Shown here: positions 39,002 through 52,019 of the stretch, in pieces
Layout: every line of letters starts with the position of its first letter
Numbering within the stretch: the first letter of the stretch is position 1
DNA from: Gordonia effusa NBRC 100432
Lineage (GTDB): Bacteria > Actinomycetota > Actinomycetes > Mycobacteriales > Mycobacteriaceae
NCBI RefSeq assembly: GCF_000241305.1
Contig: NZ_BAEH01000036.1
Location: 62,001 to 126,000, forward strand
Direction of reading: 5' to 3'
Length of the DNA: 64,000 bases
Made by a program: the position numbers and the translations under genes
The notes under the pieces: model-generated
Seen by the model: only the letters and a program-made list of their open reading frames with translations
Database searches by the model: none
What the model was told of the DNA's origin: nothing

Positions 39002-39577
39002 CTAGTCGCGGGCGAGATCAGCCAACCGCTCGCGCAGCGCTTGCCAGCTACCACCGAAACCCGGATGCAGAGGCAATCCGTCGACGTCGGATTCCGCCAC
39101 CCAGCGAAGTTCAGCGGATTCGCCATTAGCTGTCGTCGCCAGCGGTTCGTCCACGTCGGCAATGACAGTCGTATAGGTCCACCCGCTCGGTGCCGAGTGA
39201 GTTACCAACGCCGCGCGCACCCGCAGGTCGTTGCCGCCGATGCCAGCCTCCTCGTCGGCCTCTCGGACTGCGGTGTCGACCGCGCTCTCGTGCGAATCTC
39301 GCGCACCGCCGGGCAGGCCCCACGTGCCTCCCTGATGGGACCATACCGCTCGATGCTGTAGCAGGATCGCCACCTCACCGTCGGCCAACGGCGCCCGCAA
39401 CAGCAATCCGGCCGCGCCGTGTCGTCCCCAATAGCGCGAACCATCCGCATCGAAAACCCAGCCGTCGCCATCTCCGCGCACAGGTGCCTCCACAATCCCA
39501 ACGGCACCGCCGATGTCGTCGTTCCTTGCCCAAAACGGGCACTCCCAAACGTAGGCGAGTTCGTCCCGCCTAGCCAC
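39002..39577 (-). CDS. NUDIX hydrolase (MutT3-like)
   Basis: 191 residues with a full Nudix box, GGARDSHESAVDTAVREADEEAGI read as G-x5-E-x7-REUxEExGU in parts (GARDSHE, READEEAGI). It is divergent from glnX, the position held by mutT3 (Rv0413) next to Rv0412c in M. tuberculosis, where the enzyme is implicated in sanitising oxidised nucleotides. Substrate here not determined. ATG at 39577. Confidence 0.88.
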   Translation of the reverse strand: MARRDELAYVWECPFWARNDDIGGAVGIVEAPVRGDGDGWVFDADGSRYWGRHGAAGLLLRAPLADGEVAILLQHRAVWSHQGGTWGLPGGARDSHESAVDTAVREADEEAGIGGNDLRVRAALVTHSAPSGWTYTTVIADVDEPLATTANGESAELRWVAESDVDGLPLHPGFGGSWQALRERLADLARD

Positions 39578-39660
39578 CGCATCCGGTATTAGGGTTGTGT
39601 GGTGAGACGGTAGTGATTAATCGGGTCAGGTGCTCGGAGTGCGAGAGGGAGGATCAACTG

Positions 39661-41198
39661 GTGGCCGGCGACGCATCTTCTGTGCGGTCCCGGTTGGGTC
39701 GCGCACAAGTACCGCCGGACGGCAAACGCGGCGGCAAGCCCCGCGCTGAGCGCACTCGCACGCCAACCCCGCTCAGCAGTGCACACAGTCTCAGTACCGA
39801 ACGAGCGGGCGGACGGCCGCCGAGCCCGCAGCTGCGCCGCGCGCTGTCCGACCGCCGTGAGCTGATGGCCGCAGCTCGCGTGCGTGCGCAGTCTCCACTG
39901 ATGTCCGCCCGCCATCTCGTGGCGTCGAGCATCGGCAAACTCATCGCGATGGCGCTCATCTTGGCCGCGGCATGTTTCCTCGCCGGCTGGTACGCATCGC
40001 TAACACTCAACAGTCGCACACAGATCTTGCAAGACACCGTGAATCACACCGAGCCGCTTTCGGAGTCCTCGCAGGTGCTTTACAGTTCGCTCTCGATCGC
40101 CGACGCTGCCGCCAACGCCGCGTTCATCTCGGGCGGTCTAGAGCCCCCGACTCTGCGCAAACGCTATTCCGACGCGATCGCGACGGCATCGAATGCCTTG
40201 ATCATCGCCGCCAGCAATTCCACCGGCGTCACCCCAACCGGAAACAACGACCTACCTGTCGATCCGGTACACACCGACCTCGCGCTACTGGCAACCAACG
40301 TTCCCGTTTACACCGGCATCATCGAGACCGCTCGCACCAACAATCGCCTGGGTAACCCGGTTGGCTCGGCCTATCTCGGCGAGGCGTCTTCGTTGATGCA
40401 GGACACGATTCTGCCTGCGGCCCAACGACTTTACGAGCGACGATCAGCAGCAATCGCCGATCCGCAGCGCTCACTGACCCAACCGCCGTGGGCAGTTTAC
40501 GCGGTACTCGCGGTGGTTCTGGTCGCTTTATTTCTTGCCGCTCGATACCTCAGTCGCCACACTCGCCGCCGCTTCAACATCGGCATCCTTATCGCGACGA
40601 TCGCCATGGTGGTCGGGCTTACCTGGTTATTGGTCGCCGGGCTGATGTCGGTCGCCGCGACCAACGATGCCAAGAATAACGGCGCCGATCCGCTGCGCGA
40701 ACTGACTCAGGCGCGGATCGAAACACAGCAGGCGCGGTCGGCGCAGACCCTTTCCCTGGTACGACGCGACCAAGACTCGTTGGAGCAGACCTACCGAAAA
40801 GCCAGCGACTCGATCGCTCGCACCCTGATCACATTGAAGGACGAACGGCAGACCGGTGCGGCGACGTCGGTGTCCGACGAATTGATCCAACGCGCGATCA
40901 ACGCTCACAACGGCTGGGACCAAGCCAATTCGGAGATCAACCGCCTGGTGGCCGGCGGAGACTTCCGCGGCGCGCGCTCCCTCCTCGTCGGCGACACCGC
41001 CAACTCGGCGGCGCGGTTCTACGGCGAACTCGACATGGCGCTCGTCGAGGCGATCACCAGCGCGCGCACCGTTTTTCGAGATGACATCAACACCGCACAG
41101 CGGGTGATGGGCTTCTCCGGAAACGGTATCTGGACGCTCGGCATCATCGCGGCCATAGTGATACCGATCGGCCTCGCTCCGCGGGTACGGGAGTACAT

Positions 41199-41202
<4 letters not shown>
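39661..41202 (+). CDS. glnX: Membrane signalling protein GlnX
   Basis: 513-residue integral membrane protein with four helices: about 80-102, a central pair near 290-345, and a last one at the C-terminus; the two large loops are extracytoplasmic and helical, the second one polar and Gln/Arg-rich. It corresponds to Rv0412c (GlnX), which relays amino-acid sensing by GlnH to PknG. GTG at 39661 is preferred because AGGGAGGA lies eight bases upstream; the frame is open to a TTG at 39595. Its stop overlaps the glnH start (ATGTGATG). Confidence 0.88.
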
Positions 41203-44638
<3,436 letters not shown>

Positions 44639-44794
44639 GTAGTTGTTCCGCGACCGTGACCGACTACTGGCCCGATCCTAAAGAGCGAAGTCGTTACCTC
44701 ACTAATCGAGCGGCTCGGAGAGGGACAGTTTTACTCAGTGCGCGCCGAAGTCTCCCTAATGGAAGTAGCCAGCGCCGAGGCGCCTTAACTGAGT

Positions 44795-45721
44795 ATGACC
44801 ATTATCGGTGCGGCTCTTTCCACTCCTGAGTTCGGCAACGCGGTGGATCATGGGGTCGATTCAGCGCGCGCGGCAAAAGAGTCGGGTCTGTCAGGAATCT
44901 GGCTCGGTCAGCGTTTCGACTATGACGCGATCGCACTGGCCGGCATCATCGGCCGGGAGGTGGATGACATCACCGTAGGCACGTCCGCCGTGCCGATCTT
45001 CGGTCGTCATCCGCTGATCGTCGCCGGTCAAGCCCAGACGGCGCAGGCTGCGACCCATGGGCGGTTCCAGTACGGTCTCGCGCTGGGCGCGGCGGCGCTA
45101 ACCGAGAAGGCATTCGGAGTTGAATTCCGTCGTCCCGCAAAACGATTGGCAGACTTTCTTACCATCACCCGTTCGGTATTGGAGACCGGGGAGGTAGATT
45201 ATCGGGGTACCGAGATTAGTGCCGTCTCACCCATCCCGACAACACTCGCCGGCGTGGATTCGCCGCCGCCTGTGCTGGTCGCGGCATTGGGACCCCGTGT
45301 CCTCGAGGTTGCCGGGCGATTTGCCGACGGAATCTTGCCTTTCCTAGCTGGGCCGAAAGTGCTTGAGACGCAGATCATTCCGACTCTTGCCGGGGCGGCC
45401 GTCGACGCAGGGCGCCCGCCTCCGCGCGTCGTGGCACTGGTGCCCGCGCTGGTAACCGATGATCCCGACGCCGGCCGCGCAGCGCTGGCCGCCGCGACCT
45501 CCTTCTACGAGCAGATTCCGTCCTACCAACGGGTGATCGAGCTTAGCGGGGCCCGACGGGCCGTTGAACTGGGACTGGTCGGCTCCGCTGACGAGGTGCG
45601 GGCCGGGTTGCGTGACTATCTCGCTGCTGGAGCCACCGAAATCGTGTTGACCCAGACCGACTCGCTGGGCCCGCAGACCGAGCGTGCGACCTGGGAGGCC
45701 GCCGCGGTTCTCGGGCGGTAG
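44795..45721 (+). CDS. LLM-class (F420-dependent) oxidoreductase
   Basis: 308-residue luciferase-like monooxygenase fold: GIWLGQRFDYDAIALAGII, TVGTSAVPIFGRHPLIVAGQAQTAQ (in parts), RFQYGLALGA, GRFADGILPFLAGP. It is of the F420-type subgroup abundant in mycobacteria; substrate unknown. ATG follows a 156-bp gap after pknG in which no gene was recognised. F420 use is plausible given fgd1 6 kb away. Confidence 0.85.
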   Translation: MTIIGAALSTPEFGNAVDHGVDSARAAKESGLSGIWLGQRFDYDAIALAGIIGREVDDITVGTSAVPIFGRHPLIVAGQAQTAQAATHGRFQYGLALGAAALTEKAFGVEFRRPAKRLADFLTITRSVLETGEVDYRGTEISAVSPIPTTLAGVDSPPPVLVAALGPRVLEVAGRFADGILPFLAGPKVLETQIIPTLAGAAVDAGRPPPRVVALVPALVTDDPDAGRAALAAATSFYEQIPSYQRVIELSGARRAVELGLVGSADEVRAGLRDYLAAGATEIVLTQTDSLGPQTERATWEAAAVLGR

Positions 45722-45753
45722 CTAGAACCGCGGCGACTTCTATGCAATGGGTC

Positions 45754-46152
45754 CTACGAATGCACTCGGCGTTCGACGGCGAGGAGGAAGAACGGGATGG
45801 CGGATGCGATTCCCACACTGAAAGTGAGAACTACACTGGCTAGCCACCAGTTGAGGATTCGCAGCCGGCGAGCTTCAGCGAAGGCCCAGGTATGAAATCC
45901 GATGACGACGAATGTGAGGTCAACCATGGCGAAGCGGCTAGGCGTCGACGCTGTCCAGACTTCGCCGCTGAAGAAATCTTTCGCCGATCGCAAGCCATGG
46001 CGCCGTACGTAGGGCAGCGCTATTGAATTTTGACCTATCAGCGCCGCGACGAAAATGACTCCTAGCGCGCGTGCACGCGGCGTGGCCAGCCAACGCTTAC
46101 TGTCGCGATCCGTGTCGGCAGGCCGGCTTCGAGCAGGGGACGAGTCAGTCAT
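45754..46152 (-). CDS. DUF2834-type membrane protein
   Basis: 132 residues with three hydrophobic segments (about 28-47, 78-95, 103-125) and the family-like FHTWAFAEARRLRILNWW loop. DUF2834 proteins are small integral membrane proteins without assigned function. Convergent with the LLM gene (32 bp apart). Confidence 0.7.
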   Translation of the reverse strand: MTDSSPARSRPADTDRDSKRWLATPRARALGVIFVAALIGQNSIALPYVRRHGLRSAKDFFSGEVWTASTPSRFAMVDLTFVVIGFHTWAFAEARRLRILNWWLASVVLTFSVGIASAIPFFLLAVERRVHS

Positions 46153-46270
46153 CGAACACCTCTTCGCTTTGGAACATTCAGTGCAGATTGTTCCAACGAA
46201 CTCTACTGCTGGCCACGATCGGAGTCAACCGCCATCGACGCCGGAACATCGAAAAGTCCACGCGCAGGAC

Positions 46271-47488
46271 TCAATCCGCCGAAGCCACCAACGCTGCCGA
46301 CTGCTGGGCTATCGCCAACTCCTCGTTCGTTGGCACCACCAGTACCGTTACCGCTGAGTCGTCTGTCGAGATTCGACGAGGTTCTTTGCCTCGCAAGGCA
46401 TTTCGCTCGTCGTCCACAACGATCCCGTAGTTCTCCAAGTTCGCCAGGCTGTCCGCTCGGACCGACGACGCGTTCTCCCCGACGCCGGCGGTAAACGAGA
46501 TGACATCCACACGACCCAGCTCGATCATGTACGCGCCGATATAGCGCCGGAGTCGGTGGATGTACACGTCGTAGGCAGCGCGGGCATCCTCGTCACCCTG
46601 CACAATACTGGCGGTCAGCGTGCGAAAGTCGTTCTCCCCAGCCAAACCTTTGAGCCCCGACCGCTTGTTGAGCAAGGTATCGATCTCATCGACGCCCAGA
46701 CCGGCGACACGGTTCAAGTGCAGGGTCAGACCGGGGTCAAGGTCACCCGATCGAGTGCCCATGACGAGCCCTTCCAACGGAGTCATGCCCATCGAGGTGT
46801 CAATCGGACTGCCCGCCTTGATCGCCGACGCCGACGCCCCGTTACCCAGGTGCAGGACAATCTGATTGATGTCGTCGTAATCGCGGCCCAGAAACTCGGC
46901 CGCCGCCTTGGAGACATACTCGTGGCTGGTGCCGTGGAATCCGTACCGCCGAATGGCGTGCGCCGCCGCGACGTCGCGGTCGATCGCATAGGTGGCCGCG
47001 GCATCGGGCAAAGCGTGGAAGAACGCCGTGTCGAAGATAGCCACCGACGGCACGTCGGGGAGCAGTTCCTGGGCTGCCCGGATGCCGATCAGATTCGCCG
47101 GGTTATGCAGCGGCGCAAGAGGAGAGATGCGTTCGATCTCCGCGATCACCTCCGGGGTGATCAACGTCGGACGGTAGAAACTGCGGCCACCATGCACTAC
47201 CCGATGTCCAACGGCACACAGATCCGCGTTAGCGATGTCGGTGCCATTGGCCGCGAAGAACTCCAGCGCCCGCGCAATGGCCGCGCCGTGATCGGCCAAC
47301 GGCAATTCGTCGGAATCGGTGTGCCCGTTCTGAGTATGAGAAATAACTGACTGGCTTTCACCAATTCGCTCGGCCAGCCCTTCGGCTACGACATCACCCG
47401 AAAGTGGATGCACCACTTGATATTTCAGCGAAGACGAGCCCGCATTGACGACAAGAACCGGCCGGTCGGAAGTTTGGCTGGGACTCAC
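46271..47488 (-). CDS. ackA: Acetate kinase
   Basis: 405-residue ASKHA kinase converting acetyl phosphate and ADP to acetate and ATP. Motifs VLVVNAGSSSLKYQV, GHRVVHGG, FDTAFFHALP, RYGFHGTSHEYV, LHLGNGASASAI, DTSMGMTPLEGLVMGTRSGD and FTAGVGENA. GTG start at 47488 overlaps the pta stop (GTGA). Forms the Pta-AckA acetate pathway with the gene upstream. Confidence 0.96.
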   Translation of the reverse strand: MSPSQTSDRPVLVVNAGSSSLKYQVVHPLSGDVVAEGLAERIGESQSVISHTQNGHTDSDELPLADHGAAIARALEFFAANGTDIANADLCAVGHRVVHGGRSFYRPTLITPEVIAEIERISPLAPLHNPANLIGIRAAQELLPDVPSVAIFDTAFFHALPDAAATYAIDRDVAAAHAIRRYGFHGTSHEYVSKAAAEFLGRDYDDINQIVLHLGNGASASAIKAGSPIDTSMGMTPLEGLVMGTRSGDLDPGLTLHLNRVAGLGVDEIDTLLNKRSGLKGLAGENDFRTLTASIVQGDEDARAAYDVYIHRLRRYIGAYMIELGRVDVISFTAGVGENASSVRADSLANLENYGIVVDDERNALRGKEPRRISTDDSAVTVLVVPTNEELAIAQQSAALVASAD

Positions 47489-49596
47489 TTGTCTTGCCCT
47501 CCAGCGCTATTCGCCAGGTTCTGGGCCTGGATCGCGGTGATCGCTACGGTGTTGACTATGTCGGCGACCAACGCGCCGCGCGACAGGTCGTTGATCGGCT
47601 TATTCAGACCCTGCAATACCGGGCCGATGGCGATAGCACCGGCGCTGCGCTGCACCGCCTTGTAGGTGTTGTTGCCGGTGTTGAGGTCGGGAAAGATCAG
47701 CACCGTCGCCTTCCCCGCAACCGGGGAATCCGGCATCTTGGTGGCAGCGACGGACGGCTCAATCGCCGCGTCATATTGAATCGGCCCTTCTACCAACAAC
47801 TCCGGAGAACGTTCACGCACCATTTCGGTCGCCGCCCGAACCTTGTCGACATCGGCGCCCGTTCCTGACTCTCCGGTTGAGTACGACAGCATCGCGATTC
47901 GAGGATCGATGCCGAATACCGACGCGGTCTCCGCGGACGAGATCGCGATGTCGGCGAGCTGCGTGTCCGTCGGATCAGGGACCACCGCACAGTCGCCGTA
48001 GGTGAGCACCTCATCGGCGAGGCACATGAAAAAGACCGACGACACCGTGGACACCCCGGGCTTGGTCTTGATGATTTCGAATGATGGCCGAATGGTGTGG
48101 GCGGTGGTGTGCACCGCGCCAGACACCATTCCGTCCGCCATTCCCAGATGCACCATCATCGTGCCGAAATAGGAGACATCGCGCATGAGATCACGCGCGC
48201 GGTCGAGTGCGACGTTCTTGTGTTTGCGCAACTCCGCGTAGGTCTGCGCGAACTGTTCGGTGAGTTCACTCGTCAGCGGATCGATGACGTCGACGTCGGT
48301 CAAGTCGATGTCGAGCGCCCCTGCCTTCTTCGCGACGATGTCGATGTCACCGAGCAGAGTCAGCCGCGCGACGCCGCGTCTCAACAAATGGCCGGTGGCC
48401 CGCAGGATGCGGTCTTCCTCACCCTCTGGAAGAACGATATGCCGCCGGTCAGCCTTGGCCCGCGCGACCAACTGGTATTCGAACATTTGCGGAGTGACGA
48501 CCGCAGGAATGTCGAGATCCACTTCCTTGAGTATCTGATCGACGTCGATATGCTCTTCCATCAACGCGAGCGCGGCCTCGATCTTGCGCGCGGACTGATA
48601 GGCCACCCGGCCGCGAGTATGTGCGGCAATTCGTGCCGTGTCGTACGTCCCCTGTTCGCAGGAAATGATCGGCAACGTGGGGTTCAGTCCGTTCACCAAT
48701 GCTTGAATCATCGGATGCGGTTTGAGTCCGCCGTTCAGAATGATGCCGGCCAACCGCGGAAAACCTTGTGCCGCATTAGCATTGACCAAGGCCAAGAGCA
48801 CATCGGAGCGGTCGGCCGGCGTGATCACCGCGGTGCCGTCGACCAGTCGCTCAAGGATGTGTTCGACGGTCATCCCGCCGACCATCACATTCAAGGCCTC
48901 GCGGTCGAGTAGGTCGGCATCGCCGCTGTAGAGATAGCCACCGAGCGCTTCCGATAGCTCGCCCATCGTCGGCGCGCTGAGGATGGGCACTTCCGGTAGC
49001 GCCCACGACGCCACCGGAATTGCCTTGAGCGCCTTAGTAATACCGTTCAGCAGGTCGGGCTCACAACGATTCGCGACAACCGCGACAGCTGTTGCGTGAG
49101 CGGCCGACACTTCATGGAGCGCATGCTCTGCTGAGCCGACCACTTCATCCGCACTCCGACCAGATGCGTTGAGCGCCAATACAATCGGGCTCGACAGGTT
49201 CGCGGCGATCCGCGCGTTGAATCCCAACTCGGATGGGTTGCCAACGTCGGTGTAGTCCGAGCCGACCACGAGGACCGTGTCGCACTGAGCCTGCACGGCA
49301 TGGAATCGCGCGACAATTTCACTGATCGCGCCTTCCGCGTCTTCGTTGACCTGGTCGTACGTCACGCCGATACATTCGTCGTAACTGAGGTCGACCGAAT
49401 CGTGTGCGAGCAACAATTCGAGGATGTAGTCGCGCTCCCCTTCGCTCACGGCCCGAGAGATCGGTCGGAAGACTCCGATCCGACCGCCAGTCGCTGACAA
49501 GATCGCCAGAAGACCGAGCGCGATGGTCGATTTTCCGGTCTCCGCAGCCGAGGAGGCGACATAAATGCTGTTCGACGCGACCGTGTCTAAAGCCAT
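47485..49596 (-). CDS. pta: Phosphate acetyltransferase (long, multi-domain form)
   Basis: 703 residues: N-terminal P-loop-like domain (SSAAETGKSTIALGLL), a DRTGG middle domain, and the C-terminal phosphotransacetylase domain (HIVLPEGEEDRILRA, GMADGMVSGAVHTTAHTIRP, SYSTGESGTGADVDKV, LIFPDLNTGNNTYKAVQR). Interconverts acetyl-CoA and acetyl phosphate. Coupled to ackA by overlap. The pta-ackA pair next to fgd1 mirrors Rv0407-Rv0409. Confidence 0.96.
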   Translation of the reverse strand: MALDTVASNSIYVASSAAETGKSTIALGLLAILSATGGRIGVFRPISRAVSEGERDYILELLLAHDSVDLSYDECIGVTYDQVNEDAEGAISEIVARFHAVQAQCDTVLVVGSDYTDVGNPSELGFNARIAANLSSPIVLALNASGRSADEVVGSAEHALHEVSAAHATAVAVVANRCEPDLLNGITKALKAIPVASWALPEVPILSAPTMGELSEALGGYLYSGDADLLDREALNVMVGGMTVEHILERLVDGTAVITPADRSDVLLALVNANAAQGFPRLAGIILNGGLKPHPMIQALVNGLNPTLPIISCEQGTYDTARIAAHTRGRVAYQSARKIEAALALMEEHIDVDQILKEVDLDIPAVVTPQMFEYQLVARAKADRRHIVLPEGEEDRILRATGHLLRRGVARLTLLGDIDIVAKKAGALDIDLTDVDVIDPLTSELTEQFAQTYAELRKHKNVALDRARDLMRDVSYFGTMMVHLGMADGMVSGAVHTTAHTIRPSFEIIKTKPGVSTVSSVFFMCLADEVLTYGDCAVVPDPTDTQLADIAISSAETASVFGIDPRIAMLSYSTGESGTGADVDKVRAATEMVRERSPELLVEGPIQYDAAIEPSVAATKMPDSPVAGKATVLIFPDLNTGNNTYKAVQRSAGAIAIGPVLQGLNKPINDLSRGALVADIVNTVAITAIQAQNLANSAGGQDK

Positions 49597-49642
49597 ACGC
49601 CTACCCTATCGTCAGTCTCCCGGCCGCTACGGGACAGGCGCG

Positions 49643-50191
49643 CTACCGCACGATCGCTCGAACAACGAGATCGGCTGCCTCCTCGTCGGACAACGCACCT
49701 TCGGGAATCAGCATGAACGAGTAGATTGTCCGCACCATGAACTCGGCGGCGGCGGCCGGATTGGGATAGAGCTGTTCGCCGATCTCGGGAGTCAGGTCTG
49801 GAATTGCAGCGTTGATGATCTGGTGAATCAATGTTGGCCCGGTCGCGTCCTTAGTCGACACCAGGGTGCGGACGATTTCTTCGGGTTCATTACGGAGGAG
49901 GTACTGAAGTGCTTCGTGTTCGCGGATGTATCGCATCGTTTCAACGACCTGAATACGGACCTTCCCCGCCGCATCGGGTCGAGTATCTGACCACTCGTTC
50001 AATCGAGCGCGCAGCAGTGAGACCTCACGCTCGACGATCGCCGCGATAAGGGCGTCCCGCCCGCCAAAAATTCGGTATGCCGTGGCGCGCGCGACACCGG
50101 CCTGCCGAGCGACCGACGTCAGGCTCAATGCCTTGGCGCCGAAACGGGATACCAAGGCGACACCAACGTCCACCATGCGCTCACGATCCAT
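49643..50191 (-). CDS. TetR-family transcriptional regulator
   Basis: 182 residues; N-terminal HTH LSLTSVARQAGVARATAYRIFGGRDALIAAIV. Short ligand-binding domain with no family hint. Upstream of pta on the same strand, 47 bp before its start, so it could be co-transcribed with pta-ackA; its own target is unknown. Confidence 0.85.
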   Translation of the reverse strand: MDRERMVDVGVALVSRFGAKALSLTSVARQAGVARATAYRIFGGRDALIAAIVEREVSLLRARLNEWSDTRPDAAGKVRIQVVETMRYIREHEALQYLLRNEPEEIVRTLVSTKDATGPTLIHQIINAAIPDLTPEIGEQLYPNPAAAAEFMVRTIYSFMLIPEGALSDEEAADLVVRAIVR

Positions 50192-50233
50192 TGGACAACC
50201 GTAGCGAAGGCACGCGACGAGCAGCCGCCCCGA

Positions 50234-50800
50234 TCACCGAACAGGCGTCGTCGTGGGGGTGGTCGTTGGCGGAGTGGTGGTAGTCGACGGAGTGGTAGTC
50301 GTCGGCGGAGGAGTGGTGGTGGTAGTAGTAGTAGTTGGCGGAGTCGTGGTTGCCGGCGGCGGGGTTGGGGTGGTGGTCGGAGTCGGGGTGGACGTGGGCG
50401 GCGCGATTGGCTCCGACCGCACGTAGACACTGATCGTGCCTGATCGGCTAACGCCGCCGCTACCACCCCGAAGCGTCGAGCACGCGACGTCGAATCGATG
50501 GAAACCGCTAGACAGGTTGCGGGCGTTAACCGCACCCGACGCTCCCGGACTCAACCGGACCGCCCCGATGCCTTCCACGCGGCACGTCAACGTCGATGTC
50601 GTTGACGGAGCCGAGCGGAAGCGCACAACAACGTCATCGTCACTCAGTTGGTAGGAACACGACGGCGCGGGCCCAGCTCCCGACAACTCGCACGACCCCA
50701 TCGACGTTTCCGCATTCGCGGCGGTCGGCGCGACGATGGTGACTGTCGCACCGACCGTCACCATCGCGGCGAAGATGCCGACAGATTTGGTCACGCGCAT
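50234..50800 (-). CDS. Secreted protein with Thr/Pro-rich tail, function unknown
   Basis: 188 residues. Signal peptide cut after ANA (about residue 30); a roughly 100-residue beta-rich domain with four cysteines (GSCELSG, SCSYQLSD, LTCRVEG, DVACSTLRGG); then a 55-residue tail made almost only of Thr and Pro, a probable O-mannosylation/cell-wall spanning region. ATG at 50800 begins the signal peptide; the longer reading upstream is basic and non-coding in character. No family recognised. Confidence 0.8.
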   Translation of the reverse strand: MRVTKSVGIFAAMVTVGATVTIVAPTAANAETSMGSCELSGAGPAPSCSYQLSDDDVVVRFRSAPSTTSTLTCRVEGIGAVRLSPGASGAVNARNLSSGFHRFDVACSTLRGGSGGVSRSGTISVYVRSEPIAPPTSTPTPTTTPTPPPATTTPPTTTTTTTTPPPTTTTPSTTTTPPTTTPTTTPVR

Positions 50801-50840
50801 CGTCGTGCTCCCTGCTCGGTGCCGAGTTATTTCCCTACGG

Positions 50841-51857
50841 CTATACCGACAGTTTACGCAAACGAGGCGCGAGATCGCGGGCGAAGTTCTCGAGGAATCG
50901 GCTCTGATCGTGACCGGGCGCGTGGAACACAAGATGATTGAGGCCGGCGTCGGTATAGAACTTCACCTTCTCCACCGCCTCGTCGGGATCCGACGCGACG
51001 ATCCACCGCTTGGCGACCTGCTCGATCGGCAGTTCGTCGGCCAGTCGCTCCATCTCCGTCGACGAGTTCACGCTGTGCTTTTGCTCCGGCGTCAACGACA
51101 ATGGCGCCCAGAACCGGGTATTCTCAAGCGCCAGTTCAGGATCCGGATCGTAGGAGATCTTGATCTCGATCATTCGGTCAATCTCGTCGAACTCGCGCTC
51201 GGCCTTGGCAGCGCCTTCTTTCACCGCCGGAATCAGCTTCTCCGTATACAACTCGACACCCTTGCCCGACGTACAGATAAAGCCGTCGCCGGCCCGTCCC
51301 GCGTACCGCGCAACCACTGGACCGCCTGCCGCTACGTACACCGGAATCGGTTGTGCCGGAATGTCATACATGTAGGCGCCCTGCGTGTGGTAGTACTCGC
51401 CGTCGAAGTCAGTCTCCTCGCCCGACCACAGCGCGCGCATCAGCGCGATCGACTCACGCAGCCGAGCGAACCGCTCTTTGAACTCGGGCCACTCCCCCTG
51501 AAATCCGGTCGCGTACTCGTTCAGCGCCTCGCCCGATCCGACACCGAGCATGATTCGGCCGGGATACAGGCATCCCATCGTCGCGAATGCCTGCGCGATC
51601 ACGGCGGGGTTGTAACGGAACGTCGGAGTCAGCACCGAGGTGCCGATTTGCACCCGCTTGGTCCGTTCGCCCACCGCGGCCATCCAGGCCAGCGAGAACG
51701 GCGCATGACCACCGTTGTGACGCCACGGCTGGAAATGATCGCTTACCGCAACCGAATCCATACCCGCGTCTTCGGCGGCGACCGCGATCTCCACCAACTC
51801 GCGCGGATCAAATTGCTCGGCCGACGCTTTGAATCCAAGTTTCAGTTCCTGGGGCAC
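50841..51857 (-). CDS. fgd1: F420-dependent glucose-6-phosphate dehydrogenase
   Basis: 338-residue F420 enzyme that oxidises glucose-6-phosphate and regenerates F420H2. Near-identical in pattern to FGD1: [66 protein letters not shown] and [19 protein letters not shown] at 51857 is chosen because AGGAGG (51864-51869) lies six bases upstream; the longer frame from 51878 runs through this ribosome site. Confidence 0.96.
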   Translation of the reverse strand: MPQELKLGFKASAEQFDPRELVEIAVAAEDAGMDSVAVSDHFQPWRHNGGHAPFSLAWMAAVGERTKRVQIGTSVLTPTFRYNPAVIAQAFATMGCLYPGRIMLGVGSGEALNEYATGFQGEWPEFKERFARLRESIALMRALWSGEETDFDGEYYHTQGAYMYDIPAQPIPVYVAAGGPVVARYAGRAGDGFICTSGKGVELYTEKLIPAVKEGAAKAEREFDEIDRMIEIKISYDPDPELALENTRFWAPLSLTPEQKHSVNSSTEMERLADELPIEQVAKRWIVASDPDEAVEKVKFYTDAGLNHLVFHAPGHDQSRFLENFARDLAPRLRKLSV

Positions 51858-51981
51858 CCGTTTCCTCCTGATCGTCACATTGTCGCCGCGTTACGCGACG
51901 CGGCACTGCTATCTCAGTTCTACCCGGTGCGGTACGCGGCAGGCTAGGTCGGCTACCGCCCGATTCTTCTCCAGGAATAGC

Positions 51982-52012
51982 TTGACTTCAAGTTAACTTG
52001 AAGTTCTACGGT
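51982..52012 (+). promoter_or_regulatory. MerR/SoxR-type promoter of the ABC exporter
   Basis: A -35 TTGACT (51982-51987) and a -10 TACGGT (52007-52012) are separated by 19 bp, the over-long spacing of MerR-family promoters. The spacer contains the perfect palindrome ACTTCAAGTTAACTTGAAGT (51985-52004), whose core CAAGTTAACTTG is the same as in the E. coli soxS SoxR box. Predicted +1 is about 52019-52020, on the ATG. No MerR/SoxR gene is seen in the window. Confidence 0.75.
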
Positions 52013-52019
52013 GGCGTCC

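Noticed and set aside
44639..44794. Possible short gene between pknG and the LLM oxidoreductase
   Set aside because: An open GTG frame exists but runs into the LLM gene in another frame, is Arg/Ser-rich and lacks a ribosome site.
46556..48912. Two long plus-strand frames (264 and 271 codons)
   Set aside because: Antisense to ackA and pta, both certain genes.
50234..50420. Repeat-rich stretch considered as CRISPR or minisatellite
   Set aside because: The repeats are Thr/Pro codons of a secreted protein's tail, without spacers.
50736..51947. 403-codon plus-strand frame
   Set aside because: Covers the complement of fgd1 and of a signal peptide; fgd1 similarity is unmistakable.
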